Source of the DNA: Zoogloea sp.
GTDB lineage: Bacteria; Pseudomonadota; Gammaproteobacteria; Burkholderiales; Rhodocyclaceae
Direction: 5' to 3'
DNA: 64,000 nucleotides
NCBI RefSeq assembly: GCF_023150065.1
Contig: NZ_JAKLLN010000002.1
Coordinates: 124,001 to 188,000 of the forward strand
Program-made: the position numbers and the translations under genes
Notes under the pieces: model-generated
Told to the model about the DNA's origin: nothing
Databases searched by the model: none
What the model saw: only the letters and a program-made list of their open reading frames with translations
Shown: piece after piece, positions 47,889 to 57,658 of the stretch
Layout of the letters: every line of letters starts with the position of its first letter
How positions within the stretch are numbered: position 1 is the first letter of the stretch

Positions 47889-48220
47889 TTGCTGTTACTC
47901 CTGTATTTGGGGGCATCAAACAAGCGGGCTGATCTCTGTAGCGCTTCAAGACGGTTTTGACGCGATGCAAAATTGTCTTTTTAAGCGTTTTTTCCGATGT
48001 TTATTCGGTTTTGTCAGCCTCTAGTCAGCCTTGTTTGTTGCATTGCACAATTTCAGTTTAGGTACTTGCGCTGTTGACTGCAAGACCCTTTTCAATTTCT
48101 TTCACGTAATCCGTCACGGCTGCGCAGCGTTTTCGCAACAGTCGCTTCCGGCGCTTCAGGGTCATCTGATCCCGGGTGCTGGCGGTAGAATGTGGGGCTT
48201 CGCCGCATTCCGTCTCACCC
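47889..48220. other. Intergenic region upstream of uvrD, with a tandem 7-base repeat
   Basis: A relatively AT-rich 330-base stretch between divergent genes. GTCAGCC occurs at 48013-48019 and 48024-48030, 11 bases apart. TAGAAT at 48186-48191 is a possible uvrD -10. No SOS-box-like sequence and no coding frame seen. Confidence 0.5.
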
Positions 48221-50443
48221 ATGTCCCAGCTCCTCGATCACCTCAATCCCGAACAGCTCGCTGCTGTGACCTTGCCGCCCCGGCACGCACTGATCCTCGC
48301 CGGGGCCGGCTCCGGCAAAACCCGGGTGCTCATCACCCGCATCGCCTGGTTGCTGCAAAACGGCTACTGCAGTCCCCAGGGCATTCTGGCGGTCACCTTT
48401 ACCAACAAGGCGGCCAAGGAAATGCTCACGCGGCTTTCGGCCTTGTTTCCGGTCAACACCCGCGGCATGTGGATCGGCACCTTTCATGGCCTGTGCAACC
48501 GCTTTCTGCGCGCCCATCACCGCGAGGCCGGGTTGCCCCAGCTGTTCCAGATCCTGGATACCGGCGATCAGCTTGCATCGATCAAGCGTTTGCTGAAGGC
48601 GCTGAACGTGGACGACGAGAAATTCCCGCCCCGTGATCTGCAGCACTTCATCAACGGCCAAAAAGAAGCCGGCTTGAGGCCCGCAGCGGTGGAGGCCTGG
48701 GACGACTACAGCCGCCGCCGGGTCGAGCTTTACATGGAGTATGAGGCACAGTGCCAGCGGGAGGCAGTTGTGGATTTCCCCGAGTTGTTGCTGCGCAGCT
48801 ACGAGCTGCTCGAGCGCAACGAGCCTATTCGCCGGCACTACCAGGCGCGTTTCCGCCACATTTTGGTGGACGAGTTTCAGGACACCAACGTGCTCCAGTA
48901 CCGCTGGCTGGGCCTGTTGGCCGGCAAGGGCGAGGAGGGCGGCGCCAGCCTGTTCTGCGTCGGTGACGATGACCAGTCCATCTATCGCTTCCGGGGGGCG
49001 GAGGTCGGCAACATGCGGGATTTCGAGCGGGATTTCCACGTGGAGAGCGTGATCCGCCTCGAGCAGAACTACCGTTCCCACGGCAACATCCTCGATGCGG
49101 CGAATGCGCTGATCACCCACAACAGCAAGCGCCTGGGCAAGAACCTGTGGACCGACCGGGGGGCCGGGGAGCCGATCCGTGTCTATGAGGCGTTCACGGA
49201 TACCGACGAGGCCCGCTGGATTGTCGAGGAGATCCAGTCCCTGGTGAGGGACGGCGCGAGCCGTGCCGATATCGCCCTGTTGTACCGCTCAAATGCGCAG
49301 TCGCGGGTGCTCGAGCATCAGCTCTTTTCCAGCGGCATTGCCTACCGTGTTTACGGGGGGCTGCGCTTCTTCGAGCGTCAGGAGGTCAAGCATGCCCTGG
49401 CCTACCTGCGCCTGATTGCCAATCCGGACGATGACACGGCCTTCACCCGGGTCGTCAATTTTCCTACCCGTGGCATTGGTGCCCGCTCTCTGGAGGCCTT
49501 GCAGGACGCTGCCCGTACCTGGAACACGCCCCTTTACCAGACCGTGCCCCATCTCTCCGGCAAGCCGGGCTCATCCTTGGCCCAGTTCGTGGTTCTGATC
49601 GAGCGACTACGCGGCGAAACGCGAGAGCTGCCGCTGCATGAGATGGTGGAGCACGTGATCGAGGTGTCCGGCCTGCGCGCCCACTACAAGGCGGAGAAGG
49701 AAGGGCAGGAGCGGCTCGAGAACCTGGATGAGCTGATCAACGCCGCGGCCAATTTCAGCGCCGAGGTTGGTGCCGGTCAGGTGCCTGGCGATCTGCCCTC
49801 GGCGGGTGAGTCGGTGCTGGCGGAGTTCCTGGCCCACGCGTCCCTGGAGGCCGGCGATCATCAGGCCGATGCGGGTACCGAGGCCGTCCAGTTGATGACC
49901 GTGCATGCCGCCAAGGGGCTGGAGTTTGACGTGGTCTTCCTGTCCGGTCTGGAGGAGGGCTTGTTCCCCCATGAGAACAGCGCCCAGGAGGCCGACGGGC
50001 TGGAGGAGGAGCGGCGCCTGATGTACGTGGCGGTAACCCGCGCCCGTCAGCGTCTCTACCTGAGCTTCACCCAGAGCCGCATGCTCCATGGCCAGGTGCG
50101 TTACAACCTGCGCTCGAGGTTCCTGGAGGAGATCCCGGAGGGGCTGACCAAGTGGCTGACACCGCCCAATCCGCGCCGCAGTTTCGTGTCCGAGCCCTCC
50201 GCACGCTATTACAACCCGGGTGCGGCCAAGCCGGCAGCGGCCAGCCAGCCGCCTGCTCCACCGATGAAATCCCGCGATCTGGGGGGGCTGCGGATTGGTC
50301 AGAGCGTTCAGCATGCCCGTTTTGGCGATGGTGTCATCATCGCCGCGGAGGGCAGCGGCAACGACGCGCGGGTGCACGTCAAGTTTGCCGAGGCGGGCAG
50401 CAAGTGGCTGATGCTGGCGGTGGCGAAGCTGACGCCGGTCTGA
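48221..50443 (+). CDS. uvrD: DNA helicase II UvrD
   Basis: 740 residues. Superfamily 1A helicase with Walker A AGAGSGKTRV, motif Ia VTFTNKAAKEM, motif II DEFQDTN, motif III GDDDQSIYRFRGA, motif IV region QNYRSH, and motifs V/VI around MTVHAAKGLEFD and YVAVTRARQ. The C-terminal domain VQHARFGDGVIIAAEGSG, ending KWLMLAVAKL, is the UvrD-type tail, which separates it from Rep and PcrA. It unwinds DNA in nucleotide-excision and mismatch repair. The ATG at 48221 has no clear ribosome binding site. Confidence 0.95.
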   Translation: MSQLLDHLNPEQLAAVTLPPRHALILAGAGSGKTRVLITRIAWLLQNGYCSPQGILAVTFTNKAAKEMLTRLSALFPVNTRGMWIGTFHGLCNRFLRAHHREAGLPQLFQILDTGDQLASIKRLLKALNVDDEKFPPRDLQHFINGQKEAGLRPAAVEAWDDYSRRRVELYMEYEAQCQREAVVDFPELLLRSYELLERNEPIRRHYQARFRHILVDEFQDTNVLQYRWLGLLAGKGEEGGASLFCVGDDDQSIYRFRGAEVGNMRDFERDFHVESVIRLEQNYRSHGNILDAANALITHNSKRLGKNLWTDRGAGEPIRVYEAFTDTDEARWIVEEIQSLVRDGASRADIALLYRSNAQSRVLEHQLFSSGIAYRVYGGLRFFERQEVKHALAYLRLIANPDDDTAFTRVVNFPTRGIGARSLEALQDAARTWNTPLYQTVPHLSGKPGSSLAQFVVLIERLRGETRELPLHEMVEHVIEVSGLRAHYKAEKEGQERLENLDELINAAANFSAEVGAGQVPGDLPSAGESVLAEFLAHASLEAGDHQADAGTEAVQLMTVHAAKGLEFDVVFLSGLEEGLFPHENSAQEADGLEEERRLMYVAVTRARQRLYLSFTQSRMLHGQVRYNLRSRFLEEIPEGLTKWLTPPNPRRSFVSEPSARYYNPGAAKPAAASQPPAPPMKSRDLGGLRIGQSVQHARFGDGVIIAAEGSGNDARVHVKFAEAGSKWLMLAVAKLTPV

Positions 50444-50473
50444 TGAGCCCTCGGTGCGGAGTGGTCCGGGGCG

Positions 50474-51769
50474 TTATCTGGTTACCGGGCTGTCATGGCC
50501 CTGTGAGCGGTCGTTGCCGATCCACTCGGCGAGCAGCCAGCCGCAGCACATGACGACAAAAGGCATTACCGGGTAGTGGAAGCGGGACTGGCCTGAAAAC
50601 ACCATCGCTATGAGCGTTGGATACAGGGCTATGGCGTAGGGCAGAAGCCACCAGTCTATCCGCATGGGGGAGAGCGGGCGGCGACGGGTCACCAGCAGGA
50701 AGCCGGCAACGCCAAAGCCCAGCATCAGAAGAGTGTAGTAGGCCTGGTTGGCGTAGCGCAGGGTGCGAAAAGCTGCTGCGTGATCGGCGTACAAGGGGGA
50801 GCCGAGCTGGTACAGCCACTCGGCCTCGCCGTCTGGCGCCCACAGCCGAAAGGCTTTCAATGGCATCAGCGCAGCAAAGCGCGCCGGGTTTTCCTTGATC
50901 CACGCCATTCCGCGCCGGCGGGCTTCCTTGTCCACCTCGAGCTGGTTTTCCACTGTCCGTGTGATGCTCGTGACCAGAGGATCGTCGGGCGTGTAGTCGC
51001 CGTTGGCGCTCGGGTTGTTGCCGGTCAGCAGGGTGAGGCCGCCGTTCGTGGAGACCATCACCCATTCACCAAAGACCGTGTGGTTGCGATAGCTCCAGGG
51101 CATCACCACCAGCAGTGCGGTCAGGATCACGACTCCAGCCTTTGTCATGGCGATCAGGATGTTCCTGACGTTGACTGCATCGCGAAGGAGCGCGACGCCG
51201 AAAATCAGCGGAATGACCAGGAGCGACTGGGCCTTGATGAGCATGGCGGCACCGAACAGGATGCCGGCGATGGGGAGTATCCGGTGGCGTTGGTCCGCAA
51301 TCAGCAAGCGGCAGCCGCCAAGAAGCAGGGTGGTGTAGAAGATCTCGGTGGCGACCAGGGGGATGTAGCCGATGTTGTTGGGGTAGATCGCGAGCAGCAG
51401 CAGGGCCAGTCTGCCCGCAGCCTCCGACTTGAAGAGCCGCTTGCCCAGATCAAGGGTCAGCCAGCCCGTGAGCAGCGAGCACAGCAGATTGAAGATCTGT
51501 ACGGTCAGCAGTGAGGCATCGAAAAAGCGGAACAGAACGGCCAGGGTCATGGGCCAGCCCGGTGGCCAGAACGCGGTCGGCACGCCATCTTCCATATAGC
51601 CCAGCCCCTGGGACATCTCCACGGCACGGGCGAGGTACCACTCTCCGTCGGACGTGGCCTCCACGGGAACAAACAGGATGGCAATCCGTGGTGCCAGGTA
51701 GAGCAGGAAAAGGGCCGGCAAGGCCGCTGGCGAGGTAAACCAGGTCAGGAGTTGCTTGAGTGCTTTCAC
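50474..51769 (-). CDS. Membrane glycosyltransferase, GT39/ArnT-like family
   Basis: 431 residues from a GTG at 51769, with about ten membrane helices. The first periplasmic loop holds the acidic pair expected for polyprenyl-phosphate-sugar transferases (SDGEWYLARAVEMS), and AFWPPGWPMTLAVLFR is family-like. Likely moves a sugar from undecaprenyl phosphate onto a lipid or protein acceptor in the periplasm. It follows, in the same direction, a dolichol-phosphate-mannose-synthase-like gene that could make the lipid-linked donor. Longer starts give Arg/Pro-rich non-membrane sequence and are rejected. Acceptor unknown. Confidence 0.85.
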   Translation of the reverse strand: MKALKQLLTWFTSPAALPALFLLYLAPRIAILFVPVEATSDGEWYLARAVEMSQGLGYMEDGVPTAFWPPGWPMTLAVLFRFFDASLLTVQIFNLLCSLLTGWLTLDLGKRLFKSEAAGRLALLLLAIYPNNIGYIPLVATEIFYTTLLLGGCRLLIADQRHRILPIAGILFGAAMLIKAQSLLVIPLIFGVALLRDAVNVRNILIAMTKAGVVILTALLVVMPWSYRNHTVFGEWVMVSTNGGLTLLTGNNPSANGDYTPDDPLVTSITRTVENQLEVDKEARRRGMAWIKENPARFAALMPLKAFRLWAPDGEAEWLYQLGSPLYADHAAAFRTLRYANQAYYTLLMLGFGVAGFLLVTRRRPLSPMRIDWWLLPYAIALYPTLIAMVFSGQSRFHYPVMPFVVMCCGWLLAEWIGNDRSQGHDSPVTR

Positions 51770-51843
51770 AGGCGTGTCCCGGTGGCAGGGGCAAGGTAGT
51801 GGCAGGGCATGAGATCGATCTCGCCTGGGGAAAATCGGTGGCC

Positions 51844-52971
51844 TCAGGAGGGCGTGTCCTCGACGTGTTTGAAGGTCCAGTAGGAGTTGAGGAAATAGTT
51901 GGCCAGGGTGGCCGGAACGATGCCCGCGAACTGATGGAGCTGGGGCGGATATTCCGGGAGCAGCACGGACAGGAGGACGAATGTCGAATAGCTCAGGCCC
52001 AGGGACAGCAGGGAGACGGCGTTGAACTTGATGCCGCGAGTCCGCATGCGATCCTTGGTTTTCCGCCAGCGGAAGGTCCACCCGTTGTTGAGGAAGAAAT
52101 TCGTGATGATCGACAGCTCGATGGCAATGGGCGAGGCCGCGTATTTGTTGAGACCTTGCGCCAGCAGCAGCGTGAATGCGCCCAGATTGACGACGACCCC
52201 CGAGGCCCCCACGATCAGGAACTTGATGAAGGTCTTCGAGCTGTCAAACCGGATCCACCAGGCATTGAGGATGAATTCGATGATGTCGCGCAGGCCGAGC
52301 TTTGATTCGCCGTGGGTGCGGTCGATGAAGTTGACCGGGATCTCCACGATCTTCGCCTTGTTGGTCTTTGCCGCATGCAGCAACGCGACCTGGAACGCGT
52401 AGCCCTGAACGCGCAGCTTGTCGAAATCGATGCGTCGCAGGACGGAAGTCCGGATCGCCCGGAAACCGGCGGTGCAGTCGCGCACGGAGTAGATGCCCGC
52501 CAGGTAGCGGGCGACGATGTTCCCGAAACGCGAGTTCAGGCGGCGATACAGGCCCCATTCCTCGGGGATGGTGCCTCCCGGAACATAGCGACTGCCGATC
52601 ACGAAATCGGCGCCCTCGTCTATGGCTGCCAGCAGGCGGGGGACGTCTTCCGGCTTGTGGGAGAAGTCCGCGTCCATTTCGAAAACGACATCCGCCTGCA
52701 GCTCCTGCATGGCGTGGCGCATGCCACGGATGTAGGCGACGCCCAGGCCCTGTTTCTGGCCGTTCAGCAGTTGGAGATTGGGGTGACTTGTCTGGAGGGT
52801 GCGGACGACGTCCGCGGTGCCATCGGGCGAATTGTCATCCACGACCAGGATGTGCATGTCGTGCTCTAGCTGCAGGAACTGCTCCTGAAGTGCATCGACC
52901 AACGCAGCGATATTGCTCTTCTCGTTGTAGGTCGGGACGATGATGACGGTCTTCAGGGGTTTGGCATTCAT
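51844..52971 (-). CDS. Polyprenol-phosphate glycosyltransferase fused to a GtrA membrane domain
   Basis: 375 residues. GT2 domain (about 6-235): VIIVPTYNEKSNI, VVDDNSPDGTADVV, the DAD metal motif in FEMDADFSHKPED, and HGESKLGLRDI near the end, all as in dolichol-phosphate mannosyltransferase. GtrA-type domain (about 245-370) with four helices (FLIVGASGVVVNLGAFTLLL, FFLNNGWTFRW, ANYFLNSYWTFKH). It probably makes undecaprenyl-phosphate sugar and flips it. The GT39 gene 74 bases downstream is a likely user. The start ATG is at 52971; the sugar is not predictable. Confidence 0.9.
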   Translation of the reverse strand: MNAKPLKTVIIVPTYNEKSNIAALVDALQEQFLQLEHDMHILVVDDNSPDGTADVVRTLQTSHPNLQLLNGQKQGLGVAYIRGMRHAMQELQADVVFEMDADFSHKPEDVPRLLAAIDEGADFVIGSRYVPGGTIPEEWGLYRRLNSRFGNIVARYLAGIYSVRDCTAGFRAIRTSVLRRIDFDKLRVQGYAFQVALLHAAKTNKAKIVEIPVNFIDRTHGESKLGLRDIIEFILNAWWIRFDSSKTFIKFLIVGASGVVVNLGAFTLLLAQGLNKYAASPIAIELSIITNFFLNNGWTFRWRKTKDRMRTRGIKFNAVSLLSLGLSYSTFVLLSVLLPEYPPQLHQFAGIVPATLANYFLNSYWTFKHVEDTPS

Positions 52972-53080
52972 GCGGAATTGTTTCGTGAATGACGTTGTGA
53001 TGGCGTCAAAAAAAGCCAAAAATCAATGCGTTGCTCTTTTCGATGGTTAAGTTTCCAGGATGAATGTTAATGAAATTCTT

Positions 53081-53102
53081 GCGGCGCACAAGTCAGCGCC
53101 GC
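53081..53102 (-). terminator. Hairpin downstream of the parA-type gene
   Basis: GCGGCGC and GCGCCGC form a 7-bp GC stem with an 8-base loop, about 60 bases past the ParA stop; the minus-strand tail (AAGAATTTC) is only weakly T-rich, so it is a doubtful terminator. Confidence 0.35.
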
Positions 53103-53163
53103 CTTCGTCCGTTAAATTCTTAGCGTCATGGGAACGGTTTCGATGGTGTGCGAGTGTCGGCAC

Positions 53164-53934
53164 TCAGGTGCCGCGCAGCTCAGCATGCAGGGCCACGAAC
53201 TCCTGGGCCAGCTTGTGCTTGGGGTCCAGGTGGATCATGGGCTTGGCCTGTTCATGGCTTTCGCGGATCTTGATGGAGCTCGACAGGTAAGTCTTGAAGA
53301 TTGGCAGGCCTTCGGCGATCAGCTCCTGGACCAGCTTCTGGGGCAGGCTGGCGCGGGGCTGGAACTGGTTTACCACGATGCCCTCCACCTCCAGATCCCG
53401 ATTGTGGTCGGCCCGGATTTCCTGCACGTTCTCCATCAGCGCGTACAGCGCGCGGCGGGAGAAGTCATCGCAGTCGAAGGGGATCAGGCACAGGCGGGTG
53501 GCGATCAGGGCCGAGCGGGTATAGAAGTTGAGGGCCGGCGGGGTGTCGATGAACACCGCGTCGTAGTCATCGGCCAGCTCGTCCAGGGCGTCCCGCAGCT
53601 TGAAGATCTTGTAGCGGGATTCCAGCTTCCCCTGGAGTTCTTCCAGATTGGGGTGCGAGGGCATGATCGACAGGTTGGCGAAGGGGGTCGGGTGGACGAA
53701 CTCCTCGGTCTTCTTGGGGCTGAACTTGAAGGACAGGGTCTGCTCGAAGAGTCCGGCCAGGGTGTCGTCCTGGTTCTCCGCCGCGTCCCCCAACAGGTAG
53801 TGGGTGGAGTTGCCCTGGGGGTCGAGGTCGACAACCAGGGTGCGCAGGCCATTATGGGCGCTGATCGCTGCCAGATTGCAGGTGATCGTGGACTTGCCCA
53901 CCCCTCCTTTTTGATTGAATACAACGCGTCGCAT
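53164..53934 (-). CDS. ParA-family partitioning ATPase (orphan)
   Basis: 256 residues. Deviant Walker A KGGVGKST (9-16) with the signature Lys9, Walker A' region VVDLDPQGNST, and Walker B FIDTPPALN. The length matches chromosomal ParA/Soj types without an N-terminal DNA-binding domain. No parB or parS-like site is next to it; maeB is divergent and a glycosyltransferase follows, so it is probably not the main chromosome-segregation ParA and may position another cargo. GGGGAGAAG precedes the ATG at 53934. Confidence 0.93.
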   Translation of the reverse strand: MRRVVFNQKGGVGKSTITCNLAAISAHNGLRTLVVDLDPQGNSTHYLLGDAAENQDDTLAGLFEQTLSFKFSPKKTEEFVHPTPFANLSIMPSHPNLEELQGKLESRYKIFKLRDALDELADDYDAVFIDTPPALNFYTRSALIATRLCLIPFDCDDFSRRALYALMENVQEIRADHNRDLEVEGIVVNQFQPRASLPQKLVQELIAEGLPIFKTYLSSSIKIRESHEQAKPMIHLDPKHKLAQEFVALHAELRGT

Positions 53935-54278
53935 CGCTTCTCCCCTGATTTTCTGGTGCTGTTTGGATGCGCGCGATTGTGCCACGCATTGGGGAGCGGC
54001 CTGAAATTACCGAGGATGCGAAAAAGGCCGGGGTCGGGTAAACTCGTATGCAAACAATAAAGCAATCAACATGAAGTCTTCGTGCCCCCCTCCCGGGCGC
54101 GGAACTCCGGTCGGGCGGCAGGGTGACCACCGCACGGCTGTCATACGGGGCACACGCTCGCCTCAGGGTACCCAGGACACATCCAGATTTCCGGCCAGAC
54201 CATCGGTGATATCCCCCGCCAGCGGCATCCCGTTGCCCTGGCTTGCGGGGGTCGGACCATTTTGAGAGAAGAGAGAAC
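53935..54278. other. Divergent region between parA-type gene and maeB, with a leader hairpin
   Basis: 344 bases. CCCCCGCCAGC (54213-54223) pairs with GCTTGCGGGGG (54241-54251) with one mismatch, and GGCA/TGCC nest inside, making a stable hairpin 27 bases before the maeB ATG. A 64-codon frame at 54071-54265 has no ribosome binding site and does not look coding. Confidence 0.5.
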
Positions 54279-56573
54279 ATGGACAAGGATTTCATTGCAG
54301 CCGCCCTCGATTACCACCGCAGCCCGACGCGCGGCAAGATCGCGGTGGTGCCCACCAAGGGCCTGACCAACCAGCGGGACCTGGCCCTGGCCTACTCCCC
54401 CGGCGTGGCCGCGGCTTGTGACGCCATCGTGGCCGATCCGGCCGATGCCCAGGAGTACACCTCCCGCGGCAACCTGGTGGCGGTGATCACCAACGGCACC
54501 GCGGTGCTGGGCCTTGGCAACATCGGCCCCCTGGCTGCCAAGCCGGTGATGGAGGGCAAGGGCTGCCTGTTCAAGAAGTTTGCCAACATCGACGTGTTCG
54601 ATATCGAGCTGGCCGAGAACGATCCGGACAAGCTGATCGACATGATCGCGGCGCTGGAGCCCACCCTGGGCGGCGTCAACCTGGAAGACATCAAGGCACC
54701 CGAGTGCTTCTACATCGAGCAGCAGCTGCGTGAGCGGATGAACATTCCGGTCTTCCACGACGACCAGCACGGTACCGCCATCATCTCCGCCGCCGCCATG
54801 CTCAACGGCCTCAAGGTGGTCGGCAAGAAGATCGAAGAGGTGAAGGTGGTCTGCTCCGGTGCCGGTGCGGCGGCCATTGCCTGCCTCGACCTGTGGTGCG
54901 GCCTCGGCATCCGTCGCGAGAACGTGTTCGTCTGCGACTCCAAGGGCGTGATCTGGGTGGGGCGTGAAGAAAACATGGAGGCCAACAAGGCCCGTTACGC
55001 CCAGAAGACCGAGTTCCGCACCCTGGGCGACGCCCTGGTCGGCGCCGATATCTTCCTGGGCCTGTCCACCGCCGGCGTGCTCAAGCCCGAGATGGTCAAG
55101 ACCATGGCTGACAAGCCCCTGATCTTCGCCCTCGCCAACCCGACCCCGGAAATCCTGCCGGAGCTGGCCAAGGAAGTGCGTCCCGACGCCATCATCGCCA
55201 CCGGCCGTTCGGACTACCCGAACCAGGTCAACAACGTGCTGTGCTTCCCCTTCATCTTCCGTGGTGCGCTGGATGCCGGCGCCACCAAGATCAACGAGGA
55301 GATGAAGCTGGCCTGCGTGAAGGCCATCGCCGAGCTGGCCGAGGCGGAACAATCCGATGTGGTGGCCCAGGCCTATGGTGGTGCCGACCTGTCCTTCGGC
55401 CCGAACTACCTGATCCCCAAGCCCTTCGATCCGCGCCTGATCGTCAAGATCGCCCCCGCCGTGGCCCAGGCCGCCATCGATTCCGGCGTGGCCACCCGCA
55501 AGGTGGACATGGACGCTTACGTCCAGAGTCTCAACGAATTCGTGTACCAGTCCGGCATCATCATGAAGCCGGTGTTCACCAAGGCCAAGGCGGTTCCCGC
55601 CGACAAAAAGCGCGTGCTCTATGCGGAAGGTGAGAGCGAGCGCGTCCTGCGCGCCGTTCGTGCCGTGGTGGACGAAAACCTGGCGCGTCCGATCCTCATC
55701 GGTCGTCCGGCGGTCATCGACATGCGCATCGAGAAGTTCGGCCTCAACCTCGTGGCCGGCCGTGATTTCGACGTGGTCAACGTGGAGTCCGACGGTCGCT
55801 ACCGCGAACTGTGGCAGGAGTACTACCGTCTGATGGGCCGCGATGGCGTGACGCCCGACTCCGCCCGCGAAGCCATGCGCGCCGACAGTACCCTGATCGG
55901 CTGCATGCTGCTGCGTCGTGGCGATGCCGATGCCCTCGTCTGCGGCACGACCGGTGGCTATGATCACCACTTCAATCACGTCCAGAACCTGATCGGTCTG
56001 AAGAACGGCGCCAGCCTGTATGCGGCAATGAACATCCTGCTGCTGCCCCAGCGCGTCCTGGCCATTACCGACACTTACGTGAACGAGATGCCCAGCGCCG
56101 AGGAAACTGCCGAGATCGCCCTGATGGCGGCGGACGAGCTGAAGCGTTTCGGTATCGAGCCCAAGGTAGCCCTGCTGTCCCATTCCAATTTCGGCAGCGC
56201 CCGCAGCGCCTCGTCCCGGCGCATGCGTGATGCCCGCGACATCCTGCGGGTGAAGGCACCGGATCTGCAGTGTGACGGTGAGATGCACGGTGACTCGGCC
56301 CTGTCGCCCGAGATTCGCGACCGTCTCCACCCGGACTCCAGCCTCCACGGCGAGGCCAACCTGCTGGTGATGCCCAACCTGGATGCTGCCAACATTGCCT
56401 TCAATCTGCTCAAGGTTGCCAATGGCGATGGCGTTTCGGTCGGCCCCATCCTGCTGGGCAGCGCCCGTGCGGTGCATATCCTGACGCCCTCGGCATCGGT
56501 GCGCCGGCTGGTCAACATCACCGCCCTGGCCGTGGTGGATGCTGCCGAGCAGCGTGAAGAATTGCCGGTCTGA
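54279..56573 (+). CDS. maeB: NADP-dependent malic enzyme (MaeB type)
   Basis: 764 residues: malic enzyme part (about 1-430) with [10 protein letters not shown], the nucleotide-binding [10 protein letters not shown] and [10 protein letters not shown], followed by a phosphotransacetylase-like regulatory part (about 430-764) with [19 protein letters not shown]. The hybrid layout identifies MaeB, which decarboxylates malate to pyruvate with NADP and is usually inhibited by acetyl-CoA. It supplies NADPH and pyruvate from C4 acids, complementing the isocitrate branch genes here. Start at the ATG after AGAGAAGAGAGAAC. Confidence 0.97.
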   Translation: MDKDFIAAALDYHRSPTRGKIAVVPTKGLTNQRDLALAYSPGVAAACDAIVADPADAQEYTSRGNLVAVITNGTAVLGLGNIGPLAAKPVMEGKGCLFKKFANIDVFDIELAENDPDKLIDMIAALEPTLGGVNLEDIKAPECFYIEQQLRERMNIPVFHDDQHGTAIISAAAMLNGLKVVGKKIEEVKVVCSGAGAAAIACLDLWCGLGIRRENVFVCDSKGVIWVGREENMEANKARYAQKTEFRTLGDALVGADIFLGLSTAGVLKPEMVKTMADKPLIFALANPTPEILPELAKEVRPDAIIATGRSDYPNQVNNVLCFPFIFRGALDAGATKINEEMKLACVKAIAELAEAEQSDVVAQAYGGADLSFGPNYLIPKPFDPRLIVKIAPAVAQAAIDSGVATRKVDMDAYVQSLNEFVYQSGIIMKPVFTKAKAVPADKKRVLYAEGESERVLRAVRAVVDENLARPILIGRPAVIDMRIEKFGLNLVAGRDFDVVNVESDGRYRELWQEYYRLMGRDGVTPDSAREAMRADSTLIGCMLLRRGDADALVCGTTGGYDHHFNHVQNLIGLKNGASLYAAMNILLLPQRVLAITDTYVNEMPSAEETAEIALMAADELKRFGIEPKVALLSHSNFGSARSASSRRMRDARDILRVKAPDLQCDGEMHGDSALSPEIRDRLHPDSSLHGEANLLVMPNLDAANIAFNLLKVANGDGVSVGPILLGSARAVHILTPSASVRRLVNITALAVVDAAEQREELPV

Positions 56574-56583
56574 ACCCGGATTA

Positions 56584-56608
56584 CCCCGCCCCGTGACCCG
56601 GGGCGGGG
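56584..56608 (+). terminator. GC-rich hairpin after maeB
   Basis: CCCCGCCCCG and CGGGGCGGGG form a 10-bp perfect stem with a 5-base loop, 10 bases after the stop. No T run follows, so termination may need another factor. Confidence 0.65.
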
Positions 56609-56675
56609 TGCTTCCGTCCGCTATTTGAAATCGCCCTCCGGTACAATCGGGGACAATGTTCCGCGAGGTGAGGCC

Positions 56676-57650
56676 ATGTCCCGTTTGATCCGTTTTGAGC
56701 GTACCGGCGGTCCCGAGGTCCTGCAGTGGGTCGAGGCTGACCTGGCCCCGCCGGCTCCTGGCGAGGCCCAGCTCCGGCACCATGCTGTCGGCCTGAACTA
56801 CATCGATACCTATCATCGCTCCGGCCTGTATCCGGTTCCGCTGCCTTCGGGCATCGGGCTCGAGGCTGCCGGCGTGGTCGAGGCGGTGGGCGAGGGGGTG
56901 ACCGATCTGCGGCCCGGCGATCGGGTTGCCTATGCCGGTGGTCCCCTTGGTGCCTATGCCGAGCGCCGCAACATTCCCGCCGACCGTCTGGTCCGCCTGC
57001 CCGATGCCCTGAGTTTCGAGCAGGGAGCCTCCATGATGCTGCAGGGGCTTACCGCCCAGTATCTGCTGCGTCGCACTTACCGGGTCCAGCCCGGTGACAC
57101 CATCCTCATCCACGCTGCCGCCGGTGGCGTCGGCCTGATCGTCTGCCAGTGGGCCAAGGCCCTGGGCGCCACCGTGATCGGCACGGTGGGTTCCGACGAG
57201 AAGGCGGCGCTGGCGCGCCAGTACGGCTGCGACCACACCATTGTGTATACCCGCGAGAGCGTTTCCGGCCGCGTCCGGGAGCTCACGGGCGGAGAGGGGG
57301 TGGCGGTGGTGTACGACTCCATCGGTCAGGACACCTTCATGGATTCCCTGGCCTGTCTGCGCCCCCTCGGCATGATGGTGACCTTCGGCAACGCGTCCGG
57401 CCCGGTGGCGCCGTTTGATCCCGGCTTGCTCGGCAAGATGGGGTCGCTGTTCCTGACCCGTCCCAGCCTGTTCGCCTATTCGGCGCGTCGCGACGATCTG
57501 CTGGCCATGGCTGAAGATCTCTTTGCCGTGGTGCTGTCAGGGCAGGTGCGTCTGTCCATCAATCAACGTTTTCCGCTGCAGGACGCAGCCACGGCGCACC
57601 GTGAGCTCGAGGCACGGCGGACGACGGGTTCCACGGTGCTGGTTCCCTGA
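56676..57650 (+). CDS. qor: NADPH:quinone oxidoreductase (zeta-crystallin-like)
   Basis: 324 residues of the zinc-independent medium-chain dehydrogenase family. N-terminal GroES-like domain with LNYIDTYHRSGLYPVPLPSG, then the Rossmann motif HAAAGGVGLIVCQWAKALGA and DSIGQDTF. Length and sequence match E. coli Qor. It reduces quinones with NADPH. GAGGTGAGG lies ahead of the ATG at 56676, and TACAAT at 56642-56647 may be a -10. The next gene, a small exported protein, starts 8 bases after the stop. Confidence 0.94.
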   Translation: MSRLIRFERTGGPEVLQWVEADLAPPAPGEAQLRHHAVGLNYIDTYHRSGLYPVPLPSGIGLEAAGVVEAVGEGVTDLRPGDRVAYAGGPLGAYAERRNIPADRLVRLPDALSFEQGASMMLQGLTAQYLLRRTYRVQPGDTILIHAAAGGVGLIVCQWAKALGATVIGTVGSDEKAALARQYGCDHTIVYTRESVSGRVRELTGGEGVAVVYDSIGQDTFMDSLACLRPLGMMVTFGNASGPVAPFDPGLLGKMGSLFLTRPSLFAYSARRDDLLAMAEDLFAVVLSGQVRLSINQRFPLQDAATAHRELEARRTTGSTVLVP

Positions 57651-57658
57651 GCCTGATC

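Noticed and set aside
48100-48220. SOS box upstream of uvrD
   Set aside because: No CTG-N10-CAG dyad with the AT-rich centre expected for LexA was seen.
54071-54265. 64-codon frame upstream of maeB as a possible leader peptide
   Set aside because: No ribosome binding site, Pro/Arg/Ser-rich composition unlike real proteins, and it overlaps the leader hairpin.
54141-57236. 1031-codon minus-strand frame across maeB and qor
   Set aside because: It spans two real genes and the gap between them; Gly/His/Asp-rich with no domains, a typical antisense shadow of GC-rich coding DNA.
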